40,564 nucleotides of DNA from Acidimicrobiia bacterium. GTDB lineage: Bacteria; Actinomycetota; Acidimicrobiia; Acidimicrobiales; UBA8592. The stretch lies in assembly GCA_030431575.1 (NCBI GenBank), contig JAUIIS010000009.1:1-40564 (forward strand). Direction: 5' to 3'. Positions 23,855 through 31,545 of the stretch are shown in pieces (positions within the stretch are counted from its first letter, which is position 1; every line of letters begins with the position of its first letter). The notes beneath the pieces were generated by a model that was given only the letters and a program-made list of their open reading frames with translations, had not been told where the DNA came from and made no database searches. A program made the position numbers and the translations under genes.

Positions 23855-25264
23855 ATGTCTGCCGCCGATCTGCCTCACATGTCTCTCGATGAGTTCCGCA
23901 AACACGGACACGACCTCATCGATTGGATTGCCGACTACCTCGGAACCATCGAGAGTCGCCCCGTGGACCATCAGGTCCAGCCCGGCGACGTCCGCGCCAT
24001 GATCCCCGATAGGGCCCCGGCTGCGGCCGAACCCATGTCGGAGATCTTGGGCGACCTCGACCGGGTGGTCATGCCAGGCATGACGCATTGGCAGCACCCT
24101 GGCTGGTTTGGCTACTTCCCGGCATCGTCGTCCCCTGCCGCAATCTTGGGCGAGCTGGCTTCGGCGGGCCTGGCCGGACAAGGCATGTTGTGGTCAACCA
24201 GTCCAGCCATCACCGAAGTCGAAAGCGCTGTCCTGGACTGGCTGGTCGAGCTCATGGGGCTACCACCCAGCTGGCGCGTCGACACTGGCCCAGGTGGCGG
24301 CGTGCTGCAAATGAGCGCGTCGGACTCCACACACACCGCGCTGGTGGTGGCCCGCATCCAAGCCACCAACGCCGGGCTCGACGCCAGCAAGCTGGTTGCC
24401 TATGGCTCGGCCCAGGCGCACTCCTCCATCGAAAAGGGCGCTCGCACCGCTGGCTACAACCACATCAGGCTCATCGATGTCGACGACACATTTGCCATGT
24501 CGGCCCCAGCACTCCGGGCCGCCGTGGAAGCCGACATCGCCGCCGAACTCCACCCGATTTGGGTGTGCTCCGCCATTGGCACAACTGGCACCACAGCCGT
24601 TGATCCGGTGGCCGAAGTTGGAGCCCTAGCCCAGGAGTTTGGGTTGTGGCACCACATAGACGCGGCCTATGCGGGCACGGCCATGATCCTGCCCGAAATG
24701 CGCCATTTCCAAGCCGGGGTCGAGTTTGCTGACAGCTACACGTTTAACCCCCACAAGTGGATGCTCACCAACTTCGACTGCTCGGTCTTCTGGGTAGCCG
24801 ACCGGGCCAAGCTCATTGGCGCCCTCAGCATCTTGCCGCCCTACCTGCGCAACACTGCGTCGGCCAGCGGCGAGGTCATCGACTATCGAGATTGGCATGT
24901 TCCCCTGGGACGGAGATTCCGTGCCTTGAAGCTTTGGTTCGTCCTGCGCTCCTACGGCGCCGACAACTTGCGCTCCTACATTCGCAGCCACCTCGACTGG
25001 GCCCAAGAACTCACCGCCCAGCTAGACAAAGACCCGCGCTTTGAGATCGTTGCCCCCACCACGTTTGCACTGGTGTGCTTCCGGCACGCGGCAGGCGAAG
25101 AAGCCACCAAGGCTCTCGTGGCCAAGCTAGCCGAGGAGCCGTCGGTCTATGTGGCCCCGTCGGTTGTGAACGACACCACCTTCATCCGGGTGTCTATTGG
25201 ATCCACCTGGACCGAACGCCGCCACGTGCAAGCCCTCTGGGACTTGATCGACAGCGCCTGTTAG
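23855..25264 (+). CDS. PLP-dependent decarboxylase, aromatic L-amino-acid decarboxylase family
   Basis: The 469-residue enzyme is a group II PLP decarboxylase, related to those for tyrosine, tryptophan or DOPA. Visible residues: HPGWFGYFPASSSP (81-94), a family signature of the substrate site; AHSS with the cofactor-stacking His189; HIDAAYAG with Asp269; and NPHKWML with the PLP-binding Lys301. The product would be an arylalkylamine plus CO2; the exact substrate cannot be read, and some members are aldehyde synthases. It starts 7 nt after the YbaK gene. Its stop overlaps by 4 nt with the convergent AhpD-like gene. Confidence 0.88.
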   Translation: MSAADLPHMSLDEFRKHGHDLIDWIADYLGTIESRPVDHQVQPGDVRAMIPDRAPAAAEPMSEILGDLDRVVMPGMTHWQHPGWFGYFPASSSPAAILGELASAGLAGQGMLWSTSPAITEVESAVLDWLVELMGLPPSWRVDTGPGGGVLQMSASDSTHTALVVARIQATNAGLDASKLVAYGSAQAHSSIEKGARTAGYNHIRLIDVDDTFAMSAPALRAAVEADIAAELHPIWVCSAIGTTGTTAVDPVAEVGALAQEFGLWHHIDAAYAGTAMILPEMRHFQAGVEFADSYTFNPHKWMLTNFDCSVFWVADRAKLIGALSILPPYLRNTASASGEVIDYRDWHVPLGRRFRALKLWFVLRSYGADNLRSYIRSHLDWAQELTAQLDKDPRFEIVAPTTFALVCFRHAAGEEATKALVAKLAEEPSVYVAPSVVNDTTFIRVSIGSTWTERRHVQALWDLIDSAC

Positions 25265-25803
25265 AAACCCTCGAGGAAGTCATCGAGGGGCACCTGCAAG
25301 GTGTTGAGCGCCATGGATACCAAGTTGTACTGACCTACCGTGAAAACGAGGTCCATGAGTTGTTGGGTGGACCAATGCTCGCCAAGGCCCGCCCAGGTGG
25401 CATCGGAGATGTTGCTTCGTTCGCGAAGTTCGTCAGTAGCGATCAGGATGAGACGATCCAGAGCGTTCCATTCGGGAGCATCGGCTCCCACCTTGATGCG
25501 CTCGATCTCCTCGGCCGTGAGGCCAGCTTCCTTGCCAATGACAACGTGCTGGGCCCATTCATACTCGGCTTGGCAAAGCCAACCAATACGCAGAATCGCG
25601 ATCTCTCGCTCGCGCACGGGCAGCGTCGACTTTCCGAGTATGTGGTTTGCGAACACCATCCATCGCCTCGCCAGGTCAGGGTGGTGCGCCAGCACCCGAA
25701 AGATGTTCCAGGCCCGGCCGTTCTCCACCATGGGAGCCATGAACGCGGTGGCAGGCCCGCTTAGCTCTTCGTCAGACAGTGGGGTCAGGCGTGGTTCGGT
25801 CAT
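25261..25803 (-). CDS. Carboxymuconolactone decarboxylase/AhpD-like protein
   Basis: The 179-residue all-helical protein carries the CMD-family core: RWMVFANHILGKSTLPVRERE, then WLCQAEYEWAQHVVIGKEAGL. The latter has the EW-x2-H pattern, not the CxxC of true AhpD reductases. It is therefore more likely a CMD-type or uncharacterised member than a peroxidase partner. The ATG at 25803 (MTEPRLTPL) gives the usual length. Its 3' end overlaps that of the decarboxylase. Confidence 0.82.
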   Translation of the reverse strand: MTEPRLTPLSDEELSGPATAFMAPMVENGRAWNIFRVLAHHPDLARRWMVFANHILGKSTLPVREREIAILRIGWLCQAEYEWAQHVVIGKEAGLTAEEIERIKVGADAPEWNALDRLILIATDELRERSNISDATWAGLGEHWSTQQLMDLVFTVGQYNLVSMALNTLQVPLDDFLEGF

Positions 25804-25875
25804 GGAGGCATGTTGCCACAACCACGTTTTGAACGCCCCAAGATCTGGAGCTCCTAGCAGGGTGCTGAAGAACTG

Positions 25876-26424
25876 CTAGACCTGCGGTTCTCGGTTTCGT
25901 GGCGGTTGTGCAGTCTTGCGCCGGGGCCGAAGCAGCCAAGCAACGCCAACCAACCCAACAGCCGCAACGGCCAGCACGATCCAGCTCGAGCTTCCGCTGC
26001 TGCTGCCAAGGCACTGCGAGTCCACATCGGCATCAGGGTCCACGGTGAAGTCGAAACCACCGTCGCTGTCATCGCCATCGGCCGCAATGAGGTCGTACTT
26101 CACGATGTAGAGCCCTGGGTCGAGTGGTTCGAGGATTTCCACGCTGAGCTCGGTGGGACTATCGAAGACGATGGGACCAATGTCCATGGGATTGCGGCCC
26201 GGCTGGCCATCGAGTTCGCCAGCCAGCTCAATGAATGGAGCTGGGTCGCTGTCTTCGACAATCGGGCTGCCAAAGGTCAGCTCTATGGTCTCGATCTCGT
26301 TCACCACGTCGCCGCCAAACGGGCAGGAGTCGATGAGGGTCGAGTGTGCACTGACAGCAGGTGCCCAGCTCAGGGCTAGCAGGGCGGCAAGGACGACGGT
26401 AACGAATCTGGGTAGGTGACTCAT
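25876..26424 (-). CDS. Exported CopC-domain protein with C-terminal anchor
   Basis: The 182-residue product has a cleavable signal peptide (1-26, ending SAPAVSA-like at VSA/HS), so the mature protein would begin with His27. A His at the mature N-terminus is the copper ligand of CopC. A CopC beta-sandwich follows (IETIELTFGSPI, then LSVEILEPLDPGLYIVKYDL), then an acidic linker, a C-terminal transmembrane helix (about 148-166) and a basic tail RPRRK. A GGAG ribosome binding site 6 nt upstream supports the ATG at 26424. Likely role: copper handling outside the membrane. Confidence 0.78.
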   Translation of the reverse strand: MSHLPRFVTVVLAALLALSWAPAVSAHSTLIDSCPFGGDVVNEIETIELTFGSPIVEDSDPAPFIELAGELDGQPGRNPMDIGPIVFDSPTELSVEILEPLDPGLYIVKYDLIAADGDDSDGGFDFTVDPDADVDSQCLGSSSGSSSWIVLAVAAVGLVGVAWLLRPRRKTAQPPRNREPQV

Positions 26425-26560
26425 GGGGATCTCCATTTGACCAGATTCTGGGCGGTTCTCACACCACCCCGTGGGGTCGATGGTCACAACTCGGCGCTTG
26501 TGGGGAGTTGCGTGGCAAGGTGGTGCGCACAAACCGTGAGATCTTTCCTCGAGGAGCACC

Positions 26561-27331
26561 GTGACCGAACAACCTTCCGAGAACGCCGACCAAGAGGTCT
26601 TGGTGGCCCTAGATGGCGCAGTTGCCACCGTCACGATGCACCGGCCCGATGCACTGAACGCCATCACGCCCACCATGTTGGTCAGCCTTGGCGACGAGCT
26701 GGATGCCCTGGCTTCGAACCCCGACGTGCGCATAGTGGTCCTCACCGGATCTGGGCGAGCGTTCTCTGCAGGCGTCGACCTCAAAGCACTTGGCGATCGA
26801 GAGTTGGTTGACGGCAAGGTGGGCGACATCTTGGATTTGCCAGCTCGGCGGGTCACCGGGTTGTTGTCAACCATGGGTGCCATGACGGTGGCCAAGGTCA
26901 ATGGGTTTTGCTTCACCGGCGCACTCGAGCTGGCATTGGCCTGCGACCTCATGGTCACGGCGAACGAAGCCAAGTTTGGCGACACGCACGCAAAGTTTGG
27001 CTTGCGGCCAACCTGGGGCATGAGCCAGCGACTCCCCCACCGCATCGGGATGACGGCCGCCCGCGAGCTCTCCTACACAGCCCGAACCTTCAGCGGAGCC
27101 GAGGCAGCGACGCTGGGGTTGGCCGCTCGTGCTGTCGACCTGGCCGACATTGACGCCGAAGTCGACGGCTTGATCGCCACGCTGTTAGCCAATAGCCAAG
27201 AGTCTTTGGCCGCCTACAAGGACCTGTACCGAGCGGCAGACTCCATGGGGCTGGCAGACGGTCTCGCGTACGAATACCGTACTGACTACGTGATTGGCGA
27301 CACGGCTGAGCGGCTGGCCGACTTCCGCTGA
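26561..27331 (+). CDS. Enoyl-CoA hydratase/isomerase family protein
   Basis: The 256-residue crotonase-fold protein shows the acyl-CoA binding HRPDALNAIT, the oxyanion region AFSAGVDLK and the NGFCFTGALELALACD motif with one catalytic Glu. The second catalytic Glu of classical hydratases (in the segment before GLRPTWG) is replaced by His in FGDTHAKFG, so it may not be a standard hydratase; isomerase or hydrolase activity is possible. The GTG start has a GAGGAG ribosome binding site at 26550-26556. It diverges from the CopC-like gene. Confidence 0.87.
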   Translation: MTEQPSENADQEVLVALDGAVATVTMHRPDALNAITPTMLVSLGDELDALASNPDVRIVVLTGSGRAFSAGVDLKALGDRELVDGKVGDILDLPARRVTGLLSTMGAMTVAKVNGFCFTGALELALACDLMVTANEAKFGDTHAKFGLRPTWGMSQRLPHRIGMTAARELSYTARTFSGAEAATLGLAARAVDLADIDAEVDGLIATLLANSQESLAAYKDLYRAADSMGLADGLAYEYRTDYVIGDTAERLADFR

Positions 27332-27688
27332 ACGTAGTCCGCACCTCACCTCGTTTTGCCACGGAGAGCGAAAACGTGTGTACTGAACGTGTGACTCCGG
27401 GCCCGGAGTACCCAACACCAGCCACTGTGGCCACAGCAACAACTGTGACAACACAAAGAACAGCGGTAACTATGGCGACAGTGGCAGCTCTGAGCACGCC
27501 GTCAGAGCCAGGAATACCAGCACGACCTGGGAACGCCTAGCAGCACCACCCAGGCACAATGTGGCCCACAAAACATGAGGCCACCCATACGGGACTGAAG
27601 CGCTGCGGGGCTGCAGCCAAGGGGGGCCGGCCCTGCAGTAGCGCGTCCACGGTCAAAAGCCGCTCACCACGTCTCCCGGTGAAGCGGA
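27332..27688. other. Palindrome-rich gap between convergent genes
   Basis: No gene is supported in these 357 nt. The gap contains an imperfect hairpin at 27353-27377 and four perfect palindromes: ACTCCGGGCCCGGAGT (27394-27409), CTGTGGCCACAG (27425-27436), GGCTGCAGCC (27609-27618) and GGGCCGGCCC (27624-27633). Part of it is unusually CA-rich (27410-27490). These may act as bidirectional terminators for the two convergent genes, but there is no T-tract. Confidence 0.45.
27394..27409. repeat. 16-bp perfect palindrome
   Basis: ACTCCGGGCCCGGAGT reads the same on both strands with no central gap. A perfect 16-bp match is unlikely by chance in one short gap. As RNA it would be a stem with a minimal loop; as DNA it could be a dimer binding site. 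Confidence 0.5.
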
Positions 27689-28975
27689 CTACCGGAGCGA
27701 TGTTGGTGTACCAAGCACCAGACGCTTAGGCCCGCGGACGGTCACGGAGCGTTTCCACTCGAGGTCGGCATAAGAAACCTCGTAGTTCGGCCATGCATCC
27801 AAGAACAGAGGAATGGCAATGCGCGCCTCAAGACGCGCCAGGGCGGCGCCAAGACAGTGATGAATCCCGTGGCCAAACGAGAGCGGCTGCGGATCTTGTC
27901 GATCAAGGACCAATTCGTTGGGGCGATCGTGAAGCCGGGGGTCTCGATTGGCTGCACCCAGCAGCACGCCCACCACATCGCCGGCTTTGAGCTCATGCTC
28001 CCCAACCGCAAACGGCGCAACCACCACCCGATCGGTGCCTTGTACCGGGCTGTCGTACCGAAGCAGTTCTTCCACCGCCGACGGCGCCAACTCGGGGTTA
28101 GCCCGCAACAAATCGCGCTGATCAGGGAACTCGGCCAAGGCAATGAGCGAGTTACCGATGAGACCAGACGTGGTCTCATGACCCGCCACCATCAACAGCG
28201 CGACCATTGATTCCAATTCGCTCCGAGACAACCGGTCGCCGTCTTCTTCGGCCTCGAGCAGAAGCGAGATCATGTCATGTTGCGGCTCGGCCAACCGCTC
28301 GTCTATCAGCGCGCCCAACATTGCCCTAAAGCGGGCCACGGTGACGTCCATCTCGGCTGGGTCGAAGGCCGTAATCGCGTCGATAAATCGGACGAGCCCA
28401 TCGGACAACTCCTTGAGTTCGTCCCACTGATCGGGAGGCAGGCCCAACATGTCGCTGATCACAAAGATCGGGAGCCGATCTGCGTAGGCGGCCATGACAT
28501 CGGTGGGCTGACTGAGATCGATGTCGTTGAGCAGGTCCTGGCAGATCTGTGCCACCCCGGGCTCCTGCGCTTCAACCGCTCGCGGTGTAAACGCCCTGTT
28601 GACTAAACGACGCAACCGAGTGTGCTCGGGCGGGTCCTGCAGCAGGATCATGTGTACAAACAGGTCCAACGTCTCGGGCTGTACCTGGGTGTAAGGCCGC
28701 AGCGACGACATCAGTTCGGTCCGGTTCACCGACACCGTCGTTGAACGCAAGACTTCCTGGCATTCGGCATGCCCTGTGGCTATCCAAGTGCGCAGCGACC
28801 GTTGGTAAAAGAACACCCCAGCTTCTCGGGCCTGCTCGTACCGCGGGTAGGGGTTCTCGTAGCGCTCCGGTGCGTACGGATTCCACGGTTTGAGGGCCCG
28901 ATCAAGCAGTCCCAACGCCCAGTCTCGGCGCGACGCTGCCCGCAGCACGGGCATGACAACCTGTTCGATGCGCAT
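27689..28975 (-). CDS. Cytochrome P450
   Basis: The 428-residue soluble P450 has all family marks: HTRLRRLVNRAFTPR (118-132), I-helix AGHETTS (264-270), Glu303/Arg306 of the ExxR motif in EELLRYDSP, and the heme loop FGHGIHHCLGAALA with ligand Cys374. It is a bacterial class I type that would need a ferredoxin and reductase; none is encoded nearby. Substrate is unknown. The ATG at 28975 gives the usual length. Confidence 0.93.
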   Translation of the reverse strand: MRIEQVVMPVLRAASRRDWALGLLDRALKPWNPYAPERYENPYPRYEQAREAGVFFYQRSLRTWIATGHAECQEVLRSTTVSVNRTELMSSLRPYTQVQPETLDLFVHMILLQDPPEHTRLRRLVNRAFTPRAVEAQEPGVAQICQDLLNDIDLSQPTDVMAAYADRLPIFVISDMLGLPPDQWDELKELSDGLVRFIDAITAFDPAEMDVTVARFRAMLGALIDERLAEPQHDMISLLLEAEEDGDRLSRSELESMVALLMVAGHETTSGLIGNSLIALAEFPDQRDLLRANPELAPSAVEELLRYDSPVQGTDRVVVAPFAVGEHELKAGDVVGVLLGAANRDPRLHDRPNELVLDRQDPQPLSFGHGIHHCLGAALARLEARIAIPLFLDAWPNYEVSYADLEWKRSVTVRGPKRLVLGTPTSLR

Positions 28976-29166
28976 GTGCCATTCTTGCACGCTGCGGGAT
29001 CGACACGGCCACGTTTGCCACGCAAAGCGAGAAAAAGGGTGTAACTCTGGCCGCGGCGCCCCGTCATGACTCAGGGAATTCCTAAAGAACCCCCAAGCAT
29101 GAGCCGATTTACCTACTAGCGCCCCAGACAAGTGGGGCTTTCACCAACCGGCGGGAGACGCCTTCT

Positions 29167-29691
29167 ATGAAACTCCGTAACCTCCTTATTCTTCTGCTCT
29201 CTATCGCAGTCATCGCAGCAGCCTGCGGCGATGATGACGACAGCAGCGGCGGCGACGTATCCGACAGCCCAATCGCACAAGCCCTCGCGGCCGAGATGAT
29301 GGAAGACGGCGACTCGCCCTTTGCCAATGAAGAAGACGCCAACTGCTTCGCAGCCAAGGCCGTCAACGACATCGGCGAAGACCGGCTCATCGAACTTGGC
29401 GTCACCGCCGACAACGTCGGCTCCATCGATTCCATCGACTTCAGCGAGGGCGAACTCGACACCATCGTCGACGCCATGGACGACTGTGTCGACCTCGGCG
29501 CTGCAATTGCCGCCGAAATGGGCGAAGGCATGCCTGAAGAAGCAGTCAAGTGCCTCGGCGACGAACTCGACGGCGACATGGTGAAGAGCATGATGCGTGC
29601 CGGCCTTGCTGGCGACGACGTCGAACCGCCAGACGATTTCATCCAGAGCTTCTTGGACATTGCTGCCAAGTGCGACCTGCCTCTCGGCTAG
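29167..29691 (+). CDS. Acidic lipoprotein with internal duplication
   Basis: The 174-residue product has a lipoprotein signal peptide with IAAAC and Cys20, then an Asp/Ser-rich linker. The mature part holds two related helical units. The first runs from ALAAEMMEDGD to MDDC (Cys60/Cys107), the second from AIAAEMGEGMP to AAKC (Cys129/Cys169). Each begins with A-x-AAEM and places one Cys at either end, suggesting a disulfide per unit. I know no function. A hairpin (GCCCCA/TGGGGC, 29121-29138) and a CGGGAG ribosome binding site (29151-29156) lie in its 5' leader, and a textbook terminator follows. Confidence 0.75.
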   Translation: MKLRNLLILLLSIAVIAAACGDDDDSSGGDVSDSPIAQALAAEMMEDGDSPFANEEDANCFAAKAVNDIGEDRLIELGVTADNVGSIDSIDFSEGELDTIVDAMDDCVDLGAAIAAEMGEGMPEEAVKCLGDELDGDMVKSMMRAGLAGDDVEPPDDFIQSFLDIAAKCDLPLG

Positions 29692-29714
29692 TCACTGATT
29701 AGGAACGAAACAGC

Positions 29715-29754
29715 ACGTGCCCGGCGCCATTGGCGCCGGGCACGTCTCGTTTTT
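29715..29754 (+). terminator. Intrinsic terminator after the lipoprotein gene
   Basis: A perfect 14-bp stem (29715-29728 with 29732-29745) around an ATT loop is followed by CTCGTTTTT. It lies 24 nt after the lipoprotein stop. This is the clearest rho-independent terminator in the window. Confidence 0.92.
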
Positions 29755-29774
29755 CTGATCTAGGGAAGAAACAG

Positions 29775-29818
29775 CCTTGAGGCTGGACAGCTCAGCCCTT
29801 GAGGCTGGACAGCTCAGC
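29775..29818. repeat. 22-bp tandem duplication
   Basis: Two adjacent copies of the 22-bp unit CCTTGAGGCTGGACAGCTCA plus GC start at 29775 and 29797. The second copy contains the TGA stop (29814-29816) of the small minus-strand gene, so the duplication lies at that gene's 3' end. On the minus strand each unit can form a GGCTG/CAGCC hairpin. Confidence 0.85.
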
Positions 29819-30023
29819 CCTCTTGGCTGCCGACGCGGTGATTAGCCAGCATGGGGCCGCCGATCCAGTTGCACATCTGGGGGTCGGCTTCGCGAAGATC
29901 ACCCTCGATGTAGCTTCCGTCGCGCCGGAACAGCCCACTCTTGTCACCATCGGTGACCAGAATGTTGCCGTTGCCGTCTTGTTCGTACAGAACCTTGGTG
30001 AAGGGGTGTCGAAGGCCGTGCAT
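29814..30023 (-). CDS. 69-residue protein coupled to the Rieske oxygenase
   Basis: This small soluble protein starts MHGLRHPFTKVLYEQDGNG and contains GLFRRDGSYIEGDLREADPQ and MCNWIGGPMLANHR. Its ATG overlaps the TAA stop of the oxygenase (TAATG), so the two are translated together and probably act together. It has no ferredoxin motif and is too small to be a usual oxygenase beta subunit (about 160-200 residues). I do not recognise a family. The start at 30023 is chosen from this overlap; a start six codons upstream is possible. Confidence 0.72.
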   Translation of the reverse strand: MHGLRHPFTKVLYEQDGNGNILVTDGDKSGLFRRDGSYIEGDLREADPQMCNWIGGPMLANHRVGSQEG

Positions 30024-31372
30024 TAGTTCTCCTCCACCCACTCGGTGAACAGCTTGTGCAGCCAGCGCACCTTTGACTCCTGGTAGTTGGCCAACGTCAC
30101 GCCCGGCTTGTGGGTGGACTCCAAACCTTGTTGCACGCGGGGCATGTTGAACAGGTCTTGGTCGAACACCTTGCCCAACATGCCAAGCTCTTCAGCGTCA
30201 CTGAACACTTCGTGCTCTTCGAGCCAATGCACCGGAGCCGGGGCAGGCTTCTCGCCCGTGTACGGGGCCAGGAAGATGCACTCCATGATTGCGGTGCGGT
30301 GGTCGTCGCCGTTAGGACGGAACCGGTAAACAATGCGGTTGAACGCGCCCCAGGGGTGGAAGTTGGGGAACAGCGTGTAGTCGATGCTGTCCATCATCTC
30401 GGCATCGGACATCTGATCTACGGCATCGCCAGCAAACTCGCGCCAGCGTTCACGAGACATCGCCGCAGAGACAGCACGCATGGTGGCGCCTTCGGGCACC
30501 TTGATGGGCGACTCCTGGTCGTGGCGCACATCCAACATGGTGGCCATCATCTCGTCTTCGGAGACGTCGTAATCGAGCAGCGGGCTGGGCGTGCCACCCG
30601 GGCTAATAACCCGTGCGAAGTTGTCCCACACATCGACCTGGCTGTTCGTGTCGCCGAGGTAACCCATGATCTGGGGGTGCGTGCCGTTGACGTGATACGC
30701 CTCGCAGAACGCCTCCTGGGCGATCTTCCAGTTACACGGCACCACCTTGGCCACGTGGGCTTCTTTGTACCGGTTGCCCAAATCCCACACCTCGAACTGC
30801 TCGGCTAGGCCAGCGACGTACTCGTCAAAGGGCTGTGCGTCTTTGTCTGGGTTAATGAAGACAAATCCTGCCCACTCCCCAACTGCGCATTCGGGCAGCG
30901 AGAATGACTCGGCCTCAACGTGGGGGAAGTCCCACTTGGCCGGAACGTCTTTGAGCTCACCATTTAGTTGCCAAGCGAACCCGTGAAACGCGCACCGGAT
31001 CTCAGAGCAGCGACCGTCGTAGTCCTTGAGGCGACGCCCGCGATGCAGGCAAGCGTTCGGGAAAGCCTTGATCTCGCCGGTCTCGGTGCGAATGACCAGG
31101 TACGTGCGGTCGGTGATCTCATAGATGTAGTGATCGCCCGGCTCGGGGATCTCGTCGGTGCGACAGGCGTACTGCCATACACGACTCCACAAGTTCTTCT
31201 TCTCTAGCTCGTGCCACTCACGACTGGTGTAGCGACTCGTTGGGATGTCCTCATCGCTTTCGAACACGTTGTGTTCGAGACGGAGCACATCGGGCACCGG
31301 ATGCGTATCTGCCTCCAGGAGTTCCTGATAGGTAACGCCTGGCGAGCGCGCAGCGCCTGGTTGATCGGTCAT
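30023..31372 (-). CDS. Rieske non-heme iron oxygenase, alpha subunit
   Basis: The 449-residue enzyme has an N-terminal Rieske domain with CLHRGRRL (Cys108, His110) and CAFHGF (Cys127, His130), binding a [2Fe-2S] cluster. The C-terminal catalytic domain has iron ligands His227 and His232 in EAYHVNGTHPQ and a probable Asp late in the chain (DQDLFNMPRVQQGL). Such enzymes hydroxylate aromatic or steroid-like substrates or demethylate amines. The reductase is not nearby. It diverges from the CoxL-type gene across an operator-like site. Confidence 0.92.
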   Translation of the reverse strand: MTDQPGAARSPGVTYQELLEADTHPVPDVLRLEHNVFESDEDIPTSRYTSREWHELEKKNLWSRVWQYACRTDEIPEPGDHYIYEITDRTYLVIRTETGEIKAFPNACLHRGRRLKDYDGRCSEIRCAFHGFAWQLNGELKDVPAKWDFPHVEAESFSLPECAVGEWAGFVFINPDKDAQPFDEYVAGLAEQFEVWDLGNRYKEAHVAKVVPCNWKIAQEAFCEAYHVNGTHPQIMGYLGDTNSQVDVWDNFARVISPGGTPSPLLDYDVSEDEMMATMLDVRHDQESPIKVPEGATMRAVSAAMSRERWREFAGDAVDQMSDAEMMDSIDYTLFPNFHPWGAFNRIVYRFRPNGDDHRTAIMECIFLAPYTGEKPAPAPVHWLEEHEVFSDAEELGMLGKVFDQDLFNMPRVQQGLESTHKPGVTLANYQESKVRWLHKLFTEWVEEN

Positions 31373-31406
31373 GGTTACAAGAACCCCCTATAGAGCTTTG
31401 CACCCA

Positions 31407-31426
31407 AATTAACTGCTCAGTCAATT
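31407..31426. promoter_or_regulatory. Operator-like inverted repeat in a divergent promoter
   Basis: AATTAACTGCTCAGTCAATT is a 20-bp inverted repeat of the form AATTrACTG-CT-CAGTyAATT. It lies in the 173-nt gap between the Rieske and CoxL-type genes, 35 nt from the former's start. Size and spacing match operators of TetR-family repressors. A CTATAG box lies at 31389-31394, close to the Rieske start. One site could control both genes (inference). Confidence 0.55.
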
Positions 31427-31545
31427 ATGCGCCACCGCAACTTGCGACATCTTCGCGAAATCTCGGTGGCATGCAGCCAGCAAGCTGCCTGGAAAGCTGC
31501 AACAATCATGACCCACAGATCAGATACCAGGGGGAGCCAACCCAA

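Noticed and set aside
27332-27497. Minus-strand frame starting MLRAATVAIVTAVL with a membrane-like segment
   Set aside because: Its hydrophobicity comes from a CA-rich stretch, and the frame continues antisense through the enoyl-CoA hydratase gene.
29775-29818. Tandem repeat as CRISPR
   Set aside because: Two adjacent copies without spacers and no cas genes.
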